From: Piscinibacter lacus
GTDB taxonomy: Bacteria > Pseudomonadota > Gammaproteobacteria > Burkholderiales > Burkholderiaceae_C
Direction of reading: 5' to 3'
DNA length: 64,000 nt
Assembly (NCBI RefSeq): GCF_016735685.1
Contig: NZ_JAERRA010000001.1
Span: 372,001 to 436,000, forward strand
Of the stretch, positions 25,943 through 34,854 are shown one piece after another. The position numbers and the translations under genes were made by a program. Within the stretch, counting starts at the first letter, position 1. Each line of letters begins with the position of its first letter. The notes beneath the pieces were generated by a model. That model did no database searches and was not told the DNA's origin. It worked only from the letters and a program-made list of their open reading frames with translations.

Positions 25943-27088
25943 ATGAAGGTTTCCGAGGATCGTCCCGCGCGCGTGCTGGTCTATCACATCGGCTCGCTCG
26001 GCGACACGCTCATGGTGCTGCCCGCCCTGTGGGCGCTGAAGGCGCACTGGCCGCAGGCCCGTTTCACCTTGCTCACCAAGCGAACACCGCTGAAACATGT
26101 GGTGGTCGCTGACGCGCTGATTCAGGACGCCGGCATCTTCGAGGACGTGATTGCCTACCCCGGCGAGCGCCAGGGCGGTGACAAACTGGGTCAGCGGCTG
26201 CGCCAGATCGGCCTGCTGCTCAAGCTGCGGCTGCGCCGTTTTGAGGCCATCGTCTACCTCGCCCCGTCGGAGCGCCAGCCCGCCCAGGTGGCCCGTGATG
26301 CGGCCTTCTTCAAGCTTTCGGGCATCCCGCGCCGGCTCGGCTTCGAGGGCTTCGGCCCCCTGCCCTCGCGCAGCACGGTGCCGCTTCCGACCTTGCCGAT
26401 CGAGGCCGAGGCCCTGATGCGGCGCCTGCGCGCGGGCGGCCTGCCGCTGCCGCCGCTGGACCAGGCGCGCCGCGACTGCGGCGTCAACGCCCGCGAACTG
26501 GGCCGCGTGCGCGACTGGCTGGCCACGCAGTCGGGCGCCGACGGCGGTCGGCCTTGGCTGGCCATCGGCCCTGGCTCGAACATGCCGGCCAAGATCTGGC
26601 CGCTGGACCGCTATGCCGAGGTGATTTCCGCGCTGATGCGCGAGTTCGATCTCTGGCCGGTCGTCTTCGGCGGCCCGGAGGACAAGGTGGCCGGTCAGGC
26701 CCTGGTCGAGCGCCTGGGCGCCGGATACATCGCCGCCGGCCAGCTTTCGCTGCGCGAGGCGGCGGCCGGCATGCGCGGCTGCGCGCTCTACCTCGGCAAC
26801 GACACCGGCACCATGCACCTGGCCGCCTCGGAGAACGTGCCCTGCGTCGTGCCCTTCTCGGCCCGCGACTTCCCCGGCAAATGGCATCCCATGGGCCCCG
26901 ACCATGCGGTGATCCGCCGCCGACCCGACTGCGAGGGCTGCATGCTGGAGCGCTGCGAGGCCCGGCGCATGCATTGCATGCTCGACATCGGCGTTGACGA
27001 AGTGCTGGACGCCGCCCGCGCGGTGCTGGCCCGCCGCAGCCCCTCTTCTTCTTCCCCGCCGCGCGGCCGCGCGGCCTTCACGGCATGA
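25943..27088 (+). CDS. Glycosyltransferase family 9 (heptosyltransferase-like)
   Basis: 381 residues from the ATG at 25943; an ATG at 25916 is also possible, and neither has a clear ribosome site. VLVYHIGSLGDTLMVLPAL is the hallmark GT9 N-terminus. The C-terminal lobe has IGPGSNMPAKIWPLDRYAEV and YLGNDTGTMHLAASENVPCV. GT9 enzymes transfer heptose or related sugars from nucleotide donors. In this operon it may act on exopolysaccharide; a role in LPS core is an alternative because heptose genes lie nearby. Its stop overlaps the next ATG (ATGA). Confidence 0.88.
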   Translation: MKVSEDRPARVLVYHIGSLGDTLMVLPALWALKAHWPQARFTLLTKRTPLKHVVVADALIQDAGIFEDVIAYPGERQGGDKLGQRLRQIGLLLKLRLRRFEAIVYLAPSERQPAQVARDAAFFKLSGIPRRLGFEGFGPLPSRSTVPLPTLPIEAEALMRRLRAGGLPLPPLDQARRDCGVNARELGRVRDWLATQSGADGGRPWLAIGPGSNMPAKIWPLDRYAEVISALMREFDLWPVVFGGPEDKVAGQALVERLGAGYIAAGQLSLREAAAGMRGCALYLGNDTGTMHLAASENVPCVVPFSARDFPGKWHPMGPDHAVIRRRPDCEGCMLERCEARRMHCMLDIGVDEVLDAARAVLARRSPSSSSPPRGRAAFTA

Positions 27089-28110
27089 ACTCCGCTCAGA
27101 AGCAGGTCGTCAACCTTCCCTGCGAAGTCTGCGGCGACGCGAAGCCCGCGCCCTGGCGCGCGCTGCGCTACCCGCAATACGGCTACCCCGGCGCCTTCGA
27201 GCTCTGCCGCTGCGGCGGCTGTGGCCTGGTCTTCAACAGCCCGCGCCTGGTGCCCGAGGCCCTGGGCCAGCTCTACGACCACAACTACTACATCTTCGCG
27301 GAGCCGGCTGCGGACGCCTTCCAGCGCGTCGCTGGCCTCCACCACGCCACCGTGGCGCGGCTGGAAGCCGTGGCCCCGGCGCGCGGTCCGGTCCTGGAAG
27401 TCGGCAGTGCCAAGGGCTACATGCTCGGCCTGCTCAAGGATCGCGGCTGGGACGTGCAGGGGGTCGAGCTCTCCAGCCATGCCGCGGCCTATGCGCAGTC
27501 TGCCTTCGGCGTGCCGGTCTACAACGGCACGCTGGAGTCCTGGGTCGAGCAGCCCGGCTTCGTGCCGCGGCCGCTGGCCTACAGCACCGATGTGATCGAG
27601 CATGTGCCCTCGCCGCGCGACTTCCTGCGCGCGATGCACCGCGCCATCGCCGAGGACGGCCTGCTGCTGATCGGCACCCCCAACATCGCGTCCGACGGGG
27701 TCGAGGCCTACGGCGCCGACTGGCTGGGCTTCAATCCCTTCCATATCTGGCTGTTCTCGCGCGAGACCCTGTCGCGCCTGCTGGCGCAGAACGGCTTCGA
27801 GGTGCTGGAGGCCTGGACCTTTGGCAATGCCGAGCTCGGCCGCTATCCGGCGATGTCGCCGGCCAAGCGCTGGCTGCGCGACACGGCCGCCCGCAGCGGC
27901 CTGCTGAACGGCCTGCGCCGCCTGCGCGGCGGCGAGGCCCCGCCGCCCTCGGCCGAGGCCCTGGCTGCGCTGCGTGCCGAAACCGGCCGCCAGCTCGCCG
28001 CCGCCGGCGACTGGCGCGACAGCGTCGACGGCCGCCACCCGCGGGCCGCCGCCTGCCGGGGCGACAACTTGGTGATCCTGGCGCGCCGCCGCCCGGGCGC
28101 CCTGGCCTGA
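27085..28110 (+). CDS. Class I SAM-dependent methyltransferase with zinc-ribbon-like N-terminus
   Basis: 341 residues. N-terminal Cys pairs CEVCGD and CRCGGCGLVF suggest a zinc ribbon. SAM motif I is PVLEVGSAKGYMLGLLKDRGW, with YSTDVIEHVPSPRDFLRAM and LLLIGTPN following. This architecture is common among methyltransferases of polysaccharide clusters that modify terminal or internal sugars. The ATG overlaps the stop of the GT9 gene. It has the same overall design as the methyltransferase at 19.8 kb, but the sequences differ clearly. Confidence 0.87.
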   Translation: MNSAQKQVVNLPCEVCGDAKPAPWRALRYPQYGYPGAFELCRCGGCGLVFNSPRLVPEALGQLYDHNYYIFAEPAADAFQRVAGLHHATVARLEAVAPARGPVLEVGSAKGYMLGLLKDRGWDVQGVELSSHAAAYAQSAFGVPVYNGTLESWVEQPGFVPRPLAYSTDVIEHVPSPRDFLRAMHRAIAEDGLLLIGTPNIASDGVEAYGADWLGFNPFHIWLFSRETLSRLLAQNGFEVLEAWTFGNAELGRYPAMSPAKRWLRDTAARSGLLNGLRRLRGGEAPPPSAEALAALRAETGRQLAAAGDWRDSVDGRHPRAAACRGDNLVILARRRPGALA

Positions 28111-28132
28111 TGCCGCGCGCAGCCTTCCGGTC

Positions 28133-29644
28133 ATGAGCGGCAGCACCGCGCGCAATGCGCTGAGCGCCGCCGCCCAGACCGCCGTCACCACGGCGGCCGG
28201 CCTCTTCTACTTCGGCTTCCTCATGCGCAGCCTCGGCCCCGAGGTGCTCGGAGGCTGGCTGGCCTGGCTGGCGCTGGGCATGGTCGCCTGCCTGGCCGAC
28301 CTGGGCCTGCGCGAATCGCTGGTGCGCCGCGCCGCGGTCGCGCGGGCCGAGGGCGACACGCCGCGGCTGATCGCGCTGATCGACTCCACGGTCGTCAGCG
28401 TGGCCCTCAGCATGGGCCTGGCCCTGCTGCTCCTGATGGGCCTGGGCCCGCGGCTCGTGCACCTGGGTGCAGCGGCCGAGCAGACGCCGGGCTGGATCGT
28501 CGCCGGTGTTGCCGTGATGGTCTGGCTGCAGCGCGTGGCCGATGTGCATGCCGCCGCGCTGGAAGGCCTGCAGCGCTACGACCGCGTCGCGCGCAACAAC
28601 GTGGTCGGCGCGCTGGCCGGCCTGGCCACCCTGCTGCTGACCGTGCCCGTCTGGGGCGTCGATGTCGCCAGCCTAGGCCTGATCGTGCAGTACCTCGTCA
28701 GCGGCCTGGCCCACCAGCGCACGCTGCGCGAGCTGCTGCCCGAGCGCGGCTGGCTGCCGCGCCATGCGCGCTATGCCCTGGCCCGCGAAGGCCTGGGCTA
28801 CGGCCTGTCGGTGCAGACGGCGATCGGCAGCTTCCTGCTGATCGAATCCATCGCCAAGGTGCTGCTGGCCCGTGCCGATGCCCTGGCCCTGCTGTCCTAC
28901 TTCGACCTGGCCTTCCGCATCGGCCGCGGCCTGCGCAACCTGCTGGTGGCCGGCAACCGGGTGCTGGTGCCGCGGCTGGCCGCCGCCCATGCCGATGCGG
29001 CCGAGGGGGACGCGCAGTCCTTCGATGCCATGTACCTGCGCTCCTGCCACCTGCTCTTCCTGCTGGTGCTGGCGGTCTTCTCGGTCGCGCTGGGCGCCAG
29101 CAGCCTGGTGGCCCTGGCCACGCGCGGCAGCGTCGAGCCGGACTTCATCCTGGCCTTCCTGCTGACCCTGCCGGTCTGGATGATCTTCGGCGCCGTCGAC
29201 CCCGTGATCAATGCCAGCATGGGCTCGGGCGCGATGCGCCTGGTCGTCCTTGCCCACGGCGCCATGCTCGGCCTGCTGCTGCTGCTGGTGGGCGCGGGCG
29301 CCCTGGCCCTGTCGCACTGGCCGGGCCTGGCGCCCCATGCCGGGCCGGCTACGCTGCTGGCGGTGCTGGTCTCGGTCAGCCTGCCCTGCCTGGCCATGCT
29401 GCTGGCCTACCACCGGCGCCAGCGTCTGCCGTTGGCCACGCTGTCGCCGGGCCGCAGCCTGGCGGTGGGCCTGGCCTGTTTCGCGGTGGGGGCCGGGGTC
29501 AATGCCCTGGATGCCTCGCCCTGGGTGCAGGGGCCGGCGTGGATCGGCGCCTCGCTGCTCGTGCTGCTGCTGCTGCGCGGCTTGCCGGCCTGGGCCGAGC
29601 TGAGCCTGGCGCTGCGTCGCAGGCTCGGCCGCCCGGCCGGCTGA
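28133..29644 (+). CDS. Polysaccharide flippase (Wzx-like, MOP superfamily)
   Basis: 503 residues with about 12–14 TM helices. The N-terminal AAQTAVTTAAGLFYFGFLMRSLGPE and ADLGLRESLVRRAA are typical of Wzx/RfbX-type flippases. Such proteins move undecaprenyl-linked repeat units to the periplasm for polymerisation by Wzy. It is the last gene of the plus-strand block after the methyltransferase gene, and converges on the Wza-like gene. Together with the sugar transferase, Wzy, Wzc and Wza it completes a Wzx/Wzy-dependent pathway. Confidence 0.87.
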   Translation: MSGSTARNALSAAAQTAVTTAAGLFYFGFLMRSLGPEVLGGWLAWLALGMVACLADLGLRESLVRRAAVARAEGDTPRLIALIDSTVVSVALSMGLALLLLMGLGPRLVHLGAAAEQTPGWIVAGVAVMVWLQRVADVHAAALEGLQRYDRVARNNVVGALAGLATLLLTVPVWGVDVASLGLIVQYLVSGLAHQRTLRELLPERGWLPRHARYALAREGLGYGLSVQTAIGSFLLIESIAKVLLARADALALLSYFDLAFRIGRGLRNLLVAGNRVLVPRLAAAHADAAEGDAQSFDAMYLRSCHLLFLLVLAVFSVALGASSLVALATRGSVEPDFILAFLLTLPVWMIFGAVDPVINASMGSGAMRLVVLAHGAMLGLLLLLVGAGALALSHWPGLAPHAGPATLLAVLVSVSLPCLAMLLAYHRRQRLPLATLSPGRSLAVGLACFAVGAGVNALDASPWVQGPAWIGASLLVLLLLRGLPAWAELSLALRRRLGRPAG

Positions 29645-29684
29645 GCGCCCGGGCGCCGTCCCGGCGCACGGGCGGGGCGCGCCC

Positions 29685-30554
29685 TCAGGGCGCGACGGTG
29701 GTGATGCTGGTGCGGTCGCGCGAGACCAGATAGGTCAGCGACAGGCCGAAATTGCGCCACAGCGGCACGATCTGGTTGATGTAGCGCTCGAAGAACTGCG
29801 CCACGCCGGCGATGCGGGTCTTGGGCACGAAGACCACATCGAGCGGCTCCAGCACGAAACCCTCGGGCCGCAGCACCTTCATGCCGTCGCAGGCCAGCGG
29901 GTTCTGCGGGCTGCAGGGCTTCTTGCGGGCCTCGGCGACGCGGCTCTCGGCCGAGTTGCCGAAATCCAGCAGGATGTACTCGGGCTCGGCCGCACCGTTC
30001 TGGCGGATCACGATGATGCTGTCGCGGCGGGCATCGGGACCGAAGTCGCCGGCCCGCACGATGGCCTGCAGCGCCGACATCGTGCCGCCGAGCTGCAGTT
30101 CGCCGGGCCGCGCCACCTCGCCGCCCACATAGATGCGCGAGGGCTGGAAGCTGCGGACGATCACGTCGACCTTGGGGTCGGTCAGCACCTCGGCATAGCG
30201 CTTCTCGATCTGCGCGGCCAGCTCGGCCGGCGTCAGGCCGGCGGCCTGCACCTCGCCCACCCAGCGCAGCGAGATCAGGCCGTCCGGCCGCACATTGGCG
30301 ATGTCATTGACTTCGTCGGTGCGGCGGAAGCGCAGGTCCAGCACGTCGCCCACTTGCAGGCGGTAGCGGGCCGGCGCCGCGGCCTTGGGCGCGGCGGCGA
30401 CATAGGCCTCATGCGAGCGCGCCTGCGCGCTCAGGTCGTTCTGCCGCTCCACCGGCGTGGTCGTGCAGCCCGCAGCCAGCAGGGCAAGGGCCAGGCCGCT
30501 CAAGGCAGGACGCAGGTGCGCAGGGCGCGAAAGCTTCGGGGCGTGTGTGGACAT
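29685..30554 (-). CDS. Wza/GumB-like polysaccharide export lipoprotein
   Basis: 289 residues. Signal with lipobox LAAGC (Cys30). The poly_export domain starts with YRLQVGDVLDLRFRRTDEVND, followed by an SLBB-type domain with RIYVGGEVARPGELQLGG and ALQAIVRAGDFG. A further SLBB-like segment ends with PLDVVFVPKTRIAGVAQFF. Such proteins form the outer-membrane channel for exopolysaccharide with Wzc-type partners. The ATG at 30554 is 45 bases from the SDR stop on the same strand, and a possible -10 TATACT lies between, so it may have its own promoter as well as read-through. Confidence 0.92.
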   Translation of the reverse strand: MSTHAPKLSRPAHLRPALSGLALALLAAGCTTTPVERQNDLSAQARSHEAYVAAAPKAAAPARYRLQVGDVLDLRFRRTDEVNDIANVRPDGLISLRWVGEVQAAGLTPAELAAQIEKRYAEVLTDPKVDVIVRSFQPSRIYVGGEVARPGELQLGGTMSALQAIVRAGDFGPDARRDSIIVIRQNGAAEPEYILLDFGNSAESRVAEARKKPCSPQNPLACDGMKVLRPEGFVLEPLDVVFVPKTRIAGVAQFFERYINQIVPLWRNFGLSLTYLVSRDRTSITTVAP

Positions 30555-30584
30555 GCGAGTGCTCGGAGCCGAAACGGTGGCGGC

Positions 30585-30613
30585 AGTATAGGGACGACTT
30601 ATCGCAACAACAG
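30585..30613 (-). promoter_or_regulatory. Possible promoter of the Wza-like gene
   Basis: On the minus strand, TATACT (30590–30585) is a good -10. CTGTTG (30613–30608), 17 bases upstream, is a weak -35. The pair overlaps the end of the upstream SDR gene and would start a transcript about 25 bases before the ATG at 30554. Confidence 0.35.
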
Positions 30614-31549
30614 TGCCTGAACCGTGCGCGCCACGGCCTCCTCCTGCGACAAAGGGGGGTGCCAGTCCGAAGCCTGACGCCAGGCGCGGTCGTCCACCGC
30701 CAGCGAGCCGAGCAGGCGCCTCGCCACCCCGCCCGCACCGGCCAGGGTGGCCGCGGCGCGCAGCAGGCCGGGCGGGCAGGGCCAGAGCCGGCTGGGCTGC
30801 CCGGCGGCCTTCGCGATCTGGCGCAGCCACTCGGCCGTCGACCAGGCGGGCCCGCCGGCGATCACCTGGCAGGCGCCGGTGGCCTGCGGCATCTGTGCGG
30901 CGCGGATCAGGGCATCGGTCAGGGCCTCGACATGGATCATGCTGCGGCGGTTGTCCACCGCGCCCAGCGGCAGCGGCCAGCCCGATCGGCCCAGGCGCAC
31001 CAGCCGGGCGAAGTTGCCGGCATCGCCCGGCCCGTAGACGATGGGCGGCCGCAGCCCGGCCCAGGCGCCGCCGTGGCGCGCAGCGGCTTCGGCGATGCGC
31101 TGCTCGCCTTCGAGCTTGCTGCGGCCGTAGGCATCGTCCGGTCGCAAGGGCGTGCGCTCGTCGATCAGGCCCTCGGCCTGGTCGCCGTAGACCTTGATCG
31201 TGCTGGCGTGCACCAGGCGCAGGCCGCGCCGGAAGGCGGCCTCGGCCAGCGCGCCGGTGGCTTCGCGGTTGACCTGGTCGATGGCCGCCGCCTGCGGCGC
31301 GTGGGCGATGGCGGCGAGGTGGAAGACGGTGTCGAGCCCGCCGTCGAGCGCACGGTCCCAGTCGCAGCCGGCCGGGTCGGCCAGGTCGCCGACGAGCTGC
31401 GCCTCGCAGCCCGGCGGCACCGGGCTGCCGGCGCTGCGCACCAGGGCGCGCACCCGCACGCCCTGCGCGACGAGCTGCCGGCACAGCGTGCGGCCGACGA
31501 AGCCGCCGGCCCCGGTGACCGCCGCATGGCGCAGGCACGCGCCGCTCAC
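30599..31549 (-). CDS. NAD-dependent epimerase/dehydratase (extended SDR)
   Basis: 316 residues from the GTG at 31549, which overlaps the upstream stop (GTGA). VTGAGGFVGRTLCRQLVAQG is the NAD motif. Further motifs are VFHLAAIAH and DDAYGRSKLEGEQRIAE (Tyr-x3-Lys). Earlier in-frame starts would lie inside the upstream gene. The second half resembles epimerases that act on UDP-hexoses, with a hydrophobic PCPPGLLRAAATLAG region. It is likely to be a nucleotide-sugar enzyme of the export-side operon (FkbM, glycosidase-like, SDR, Wza). Confidence 0.85.
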   Translation of the reverse strand: MSGACLRHAAVTGAGGFVGRTLCRQLVAQGVRVRALVRSAGSPVPPGCEAQLVGDLADPAGCDWDRALDGGLDTVFHLAAIAHAPQAAAIDQVNREATGALAEAAFRRGLRLVHASTIKVYGDQAEGLIDERTPLRPDDAYGRSKLEGEQRIAEAAARHGGAWAGLRPPIVYGPGDAGNFARLVRLGRSGWPLPLGAVDNRRSMIHVEALTDALIRAAQMPQATGACQVIAGGPAWSTAEWLRQIAKAAGQPSRLWPCPPGLLRAAATLAGAGGVARRLLGSLAVDDRAWRQASDWHPPLSQEEAVARTVQALLLR

Positions 31550-33645
31550 GGCTTCAGCGGCCATGGCGCCTCGGCATAGCCGATGTCGATCGTGCGCTTC
31601 TTGCCGAAGCCGTGGAACCACATCCGCACCCGCTCGCCCTCGAAGACGACGGTCGGCGCGATCGGCCCGATCGCATCGAAGCCCTTGGCCGACTTGCGCA
31701 GCACCGGCTGCGGATTGATCTCCCAGGGCCCGAAGGGCGAGGGCGCACGCGCCAGGCCGACCTCATGCCCCTTGTCGCCGTAGAGCAGGCTGTAGAACAG
31801 GTAGTACTGGCCGTCCGGGCCCTTGCGCACCTCGGCCTCGGCGATGCCTTCCTTCGCGTGCGGGAAGTCCTTCTTGGTCAGGATGGGCGTCGGGTGCTTG
31901 GTCCAGTGGCGGCCGTCGGTCGAGGTGGCCGCCAGCAGCGTCACGCCCGCCCCGCCCGGCGGGCACTTGCTGAAGCAGTAGGCGCTGTAGAGCATGACCA
32001 GCTTGCCCTCGTGCTCGACGAGGCTGGGGCTGCTGATCGAGTCGCCGTCGAAGCCGCCCGGCGTGGTCTTGAGCACCGGCTCGGTGTCGGGCCGTTCGAA
32101 GCGCACGCCGTCCTTCGACACCGCCAGGCCGACATGGGCCGGGAAGGAGGCGAAGAAGCCCCCCTTGTCCTTGTAGCCGATGAAGTACAGCAGGTACTCG
32201 CCGCGCCACTTGAACATGAAGGGCGTTTCCTGCGCATCGTCCCACTGGCCGGGGCGGGTCTTGATCAGGCGGCCGGGCAGCTTGTCGTCGCCTGTCGGCA
32301 CATCGGTCCAGCGCAGGCCGTCGCTGGAGCTGGCCAGGCAGATCGCGCCGCGCTTGCGCTCGATGTCGAAGCAGTTGTAGACCATGCGCAGGCCCTCGCC
32401 CTCTTGCCAGACCGTCGGGTCGCCGACGGCCGAGTAGGGGCCGCTGTGCACCGGCTCGATGCGCTTGGTCCAGGCCGACCAGCCGGGGCTCTCGACCGTG
32501 ACCGTGGCCGCGCCGTCGGCAGCGGGCCGGGCCGGCGGGCTGGCCTTGCCGTCCGCCACCGCGGCGCCGCCCGCCGTCGACAGGCCGGCCAGCCAGAGCG
32601 CGTTGTCGCCGCGCTTGCTGAACAGGCCCGCCGCCTCGACCAGCAGCAACTGGCTGACGCGGGCGCCCTCCGGCCGCTCGGCCGAGGTCTTGCTGTCGCC
32701 GGCCCGCTTGAAGTCGGCCAGGCGCAGGGTGTGGCTGCGCAGCTTGCCGCCGTCGGCCAGCTTGAGCTTGGTCTCGAACTTGCCGCCGTCGGATTGTTCG
32801 AGCACCACCGTCAGCTCGGCCTCCTCGCGCGAGGCCAGCTCCAGCGTGAGCGACTGCGCGCCGCGCAGCGCCTCGGCCGGCAGCGGGCGGATCAGGCTCA
32901 TGGCGCGGCCGATCTTGCGCTCGTACTTGAGCTGCAAGCCGTTCTGGCGCAGCGGCCCGCGCCGGCCGAAGTCGACCTCGTCGACGCCGAAGACCAGCCA
33001 CCCCGCCTGCGCACCGCGCAGGCCGTCGAGGCCGCCCGCGGCGCTGCCGGGCGACCGGGCCAGGAAGGCTGCGTCGCGCAGCTCGATGCGGCGCTCGCCG
33101 CGCTTGAGGCCGAAGAAGTCCATCGCCGCCGCATTGCCGGCCGCGATGAAGCTGGCCGCGTCGACCAGGGTCAGCGAGCGCACGCGGTCGAAATCCAGCC
33201 GGCCGTTGGCGTCGGCCGGCGCGTCGGCGCCGCCGCTCAGCGTGAAGTCCTCCGGCCGCAGCAGCACCGGGGTCCAGTCGCCCTTGGGCAGGGTGAAGCT
33301 GCTGCTCCAGCGGCCGCCCCCCTGTTCTTCCAGCGAGATCACCAGCGACACGCTGCTGCCGCTGCGCGCCTGGAAGCTCAGGCCCTGGGCCCCGGCCACG
33401 CTGCCGGCGGCGATGGGCAGATGCAGCAACTGCGTCTGGCCGGGGCCGAGGCGGTAGCGGAAGTCGAGCCGGTCGCCGCTGCGATCGAGCGTCGCGCCCT
33501 CGCCCAGCACGGTCCAGCGGCCGGCCTCGCGCCGGAAATCGAAACCGTCGATCGCGTCGGCGGCGCCAGCGACCGCGGTGGCGATCAGCAGGGCACCGGC
33601 GAACGAGGCCGCGCGCAGGCGGCCCCCGATCCGGGCTTGGGGCAT
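31546..33645 (-). CDS. Secreted beta-propeller glycosidase-like protein with two N-terminal beta-sandwich domains
   Basis: 699 residues from the ATG at 33645, which has an AAAGGA ribosome site; a longer frame starts at 33678. A signal peptide (GALLIATAVAGAADA) is followed by two tandem beta-sandwich-like regions (about 30–190 and 200–370). A five-bladed propeller of GH43/GH32-like type makes up about 390–699: GDPTVWQEGEGLRMVYN, YLLYFIGYKDKGG, SISSPSLVEHEGKLVMLYSA, EAEVRKGPDGQYYLFYSLL, TVVFEGERVRMWFHGFG. An acidic catalytic set is plausible but not proven. It may trim or modify the exopolysaccharide in the periplasm. Confidence 0.75.
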   Translation of the reverse strand: MPQARIGGRLRAASFAGALLIATAVAGAADAIDGFDFRREAGRWTVLGEGATLDRSGDRLDFRYRLGPGQTQLLHLPIAAGSVAGAQGLSFQARSGSSVSLVISLEEQGGGRWSSSFTLPKGDWTPVLLRPEDFTLSGGADAPADANGRLDFDRVRSLTLVDAASFIAAGNAAAMDFFGLKRGERRIELRDAAFLARSPGSAAGGLDGLRGAQAGWLVFGVDEVDFGRRGPLRQNGLQLKYERKIGRAMSLIRPLPAEALRGAQSLTLELASREEAELTVVLEQSDGGKFETKLKLADGGKLRSHTLRLADFKRAGDSKTSAERPEGARVSQLLLVEAAGLFSKRGDNALWLAGLSTAGGAAVADGKASPPARPAADGAATVTVESPGWSAWTKRIEPVHSGPYSAVGDPTVWQEGEGLRMVYNCFDIERKRGAICLASSSDGLRWTDVPTGDDKLPGRLIKTRPGQWDDAQETPFMFKWRGEYLLYFIGYKDKGGFFASFPAHVGLAVSKDGVRFERPDTEPVLKTTPGGFDGDSISSPSLVEHEGKLVMLYSAYCFSKCPPGGAGVTLLAATSTDGRHWTKHPTPILTKKDFPHAKEGIAEAEVRKGPDGQYYLFYSLLYGDKGHEVGLARAPSPFGPWEINPQPVLRKSAKGFDAIGPIAPTVVFEGERVRMWFHGFGKKRTIDIGYAEAPWPLKP

Positions 33646-33681
33646 GGGAATCCTTTCAAGAAGCCGGGCGGGTGACATGTC

Positions 33682-34629
33682 TCAGTGCCGCGGACGCAGC
33701 AAGAGGTTCACGTAACCGCCCCGGGTGGGCACCGCCGACCAGTCCAGCCGGACCAGCCGGGTGCTCAGGGTGCTGAAGAAGTAGCCGATGGCATGCGGCC
33801 GGACGATCTGCTCGACCTCGTAGTCCGGCGGCAGCATGGCCAGGAAGTCGTCGAAGCTGCCGATGGCCTGGCGCGCGGTGTCGCTCAGCTCCAGCATCAG
33901 CACCGGGCGGTAGCGCCGCAGGCTCTGCTTGAGGCCGGCGAGCACATGGGCCTCGAAGCCCTCGACGTCGATCTTGATCAGGTCGACCCGGGGCAGGTTC
34001 AGGGCCTCCAGGTAGCGGTCGGCCTGGCGCAGGCTCAGGGTGCAGGTGGCCTCGGGCTGGCCCGAGGGCGAGAGGGATTCGACGAAGGTGCCGTTGCCGA
34101 CATTGCTGCCGACCGGCGCGAAGTAGGGCAGCTCGTCATCGGCATCGCTCAGGCCCACGCGGTGCAGCACGATCTTCGACAAGCCGTTGCGGTCGATCTT
34201 CTCCTGGATGCGGTCACCGACCGGATCGAAGGGCTCGAAGGCATGCACCTGCGCACAGAAGGACGCCATGTAGAGCGCGTGATGCCCCACATTGGCGCCG
34301 ATGTCCAGGGCCACGGCCTCGGGCCGGGCATGCATCACGCGTTCGACCATCTCGAGTTCGTCGAGCTCGTAGCCGCCGAAGTAATAGACCAGCCAGTCGA
34401 TCCAGCGAGAAAGCTTGCCGGTGTAGACATAGCCGGCGAAGGGGGCCTCGAAATCATGGTCGGGCAGGCGCGAGGGATCGCACCAGCGTCGGATCAGTCG
34501 ATCCCGCAGGCCGTAGCGGATCCAGCGCTGGCGGCCCAGCCAGCGCAGGCCTGCATCGATCGACGGGTGTCTGTAGGTCTGCGCGGGCGGCCACACGATG
34601 GGCTTGGGAGATACTGAATTCGAGCTCAT
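33682..34629 (-). CDS. FkbM-family methyltransferase
   Basis: 315 residues. FkbM-type core: VALDIGANVGHHALYMASF (SAM site), VHAFEPFDPVG, and VDLIKIDVEGFEAHVLAGL. These enzymes O-methylate small metabolites or glycans. The ATG at 34629 has AGGGA six bases upstream; an ATG further upstream is cut short by a stop. It is the first gene of the minus-strand block ending with the Wza-like gene, so sugar methylation is likely. It is divergent from rfaE1. Confidence 0.87.
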   Translation of the reverse strand: MSSNSVSPKPIVWPPAQTYRHPSIDAGLRWLGRQRWIRYGLRDRLIRRWCDPSRLPDHDFEAPFAGYVYTGKLSRWIDWLVYYFGGYELDELEMVERVMHARPEAVALDIGANVGHHALYMASFCAQVHAFEPFDPVGDRIQEKIDRNGLSKIVLHRVGLSDADDELPYFAPVGSNVGNGTFVESLSPSGQPEATCTLSLRQADRYLEALNLPRVDLIKIDVEGFEAHVLAGLKQSLRRYRPVLMLELSDTARQAIGSFDDFLAMLPPDYEVEQIVRPHAIGYFFSTLSTRLVRLDWSAVPTRGGYVNLLLRPRH

Positions 34630-34854
34630 CAACTTCCCTGGACGTTTGTCATGAGCGCCGGCACGAAGCAAGGCTTGAACCCGCCACGTTGACATCAAGC
34701 CGCGCCGTGGGGCCTTGCAAACTGCTGCTGCGCTGCGCGCCGCGCTTTGTACACGCGATGCCTTGCTGCACCCCGCCAACGCTTCTTCAGGCCGTTGCGT
34801 CGCCGGCACGAAGGATGCACCAGCTCCGCTGTTTTCGTTACAACCCTTTTGAAG

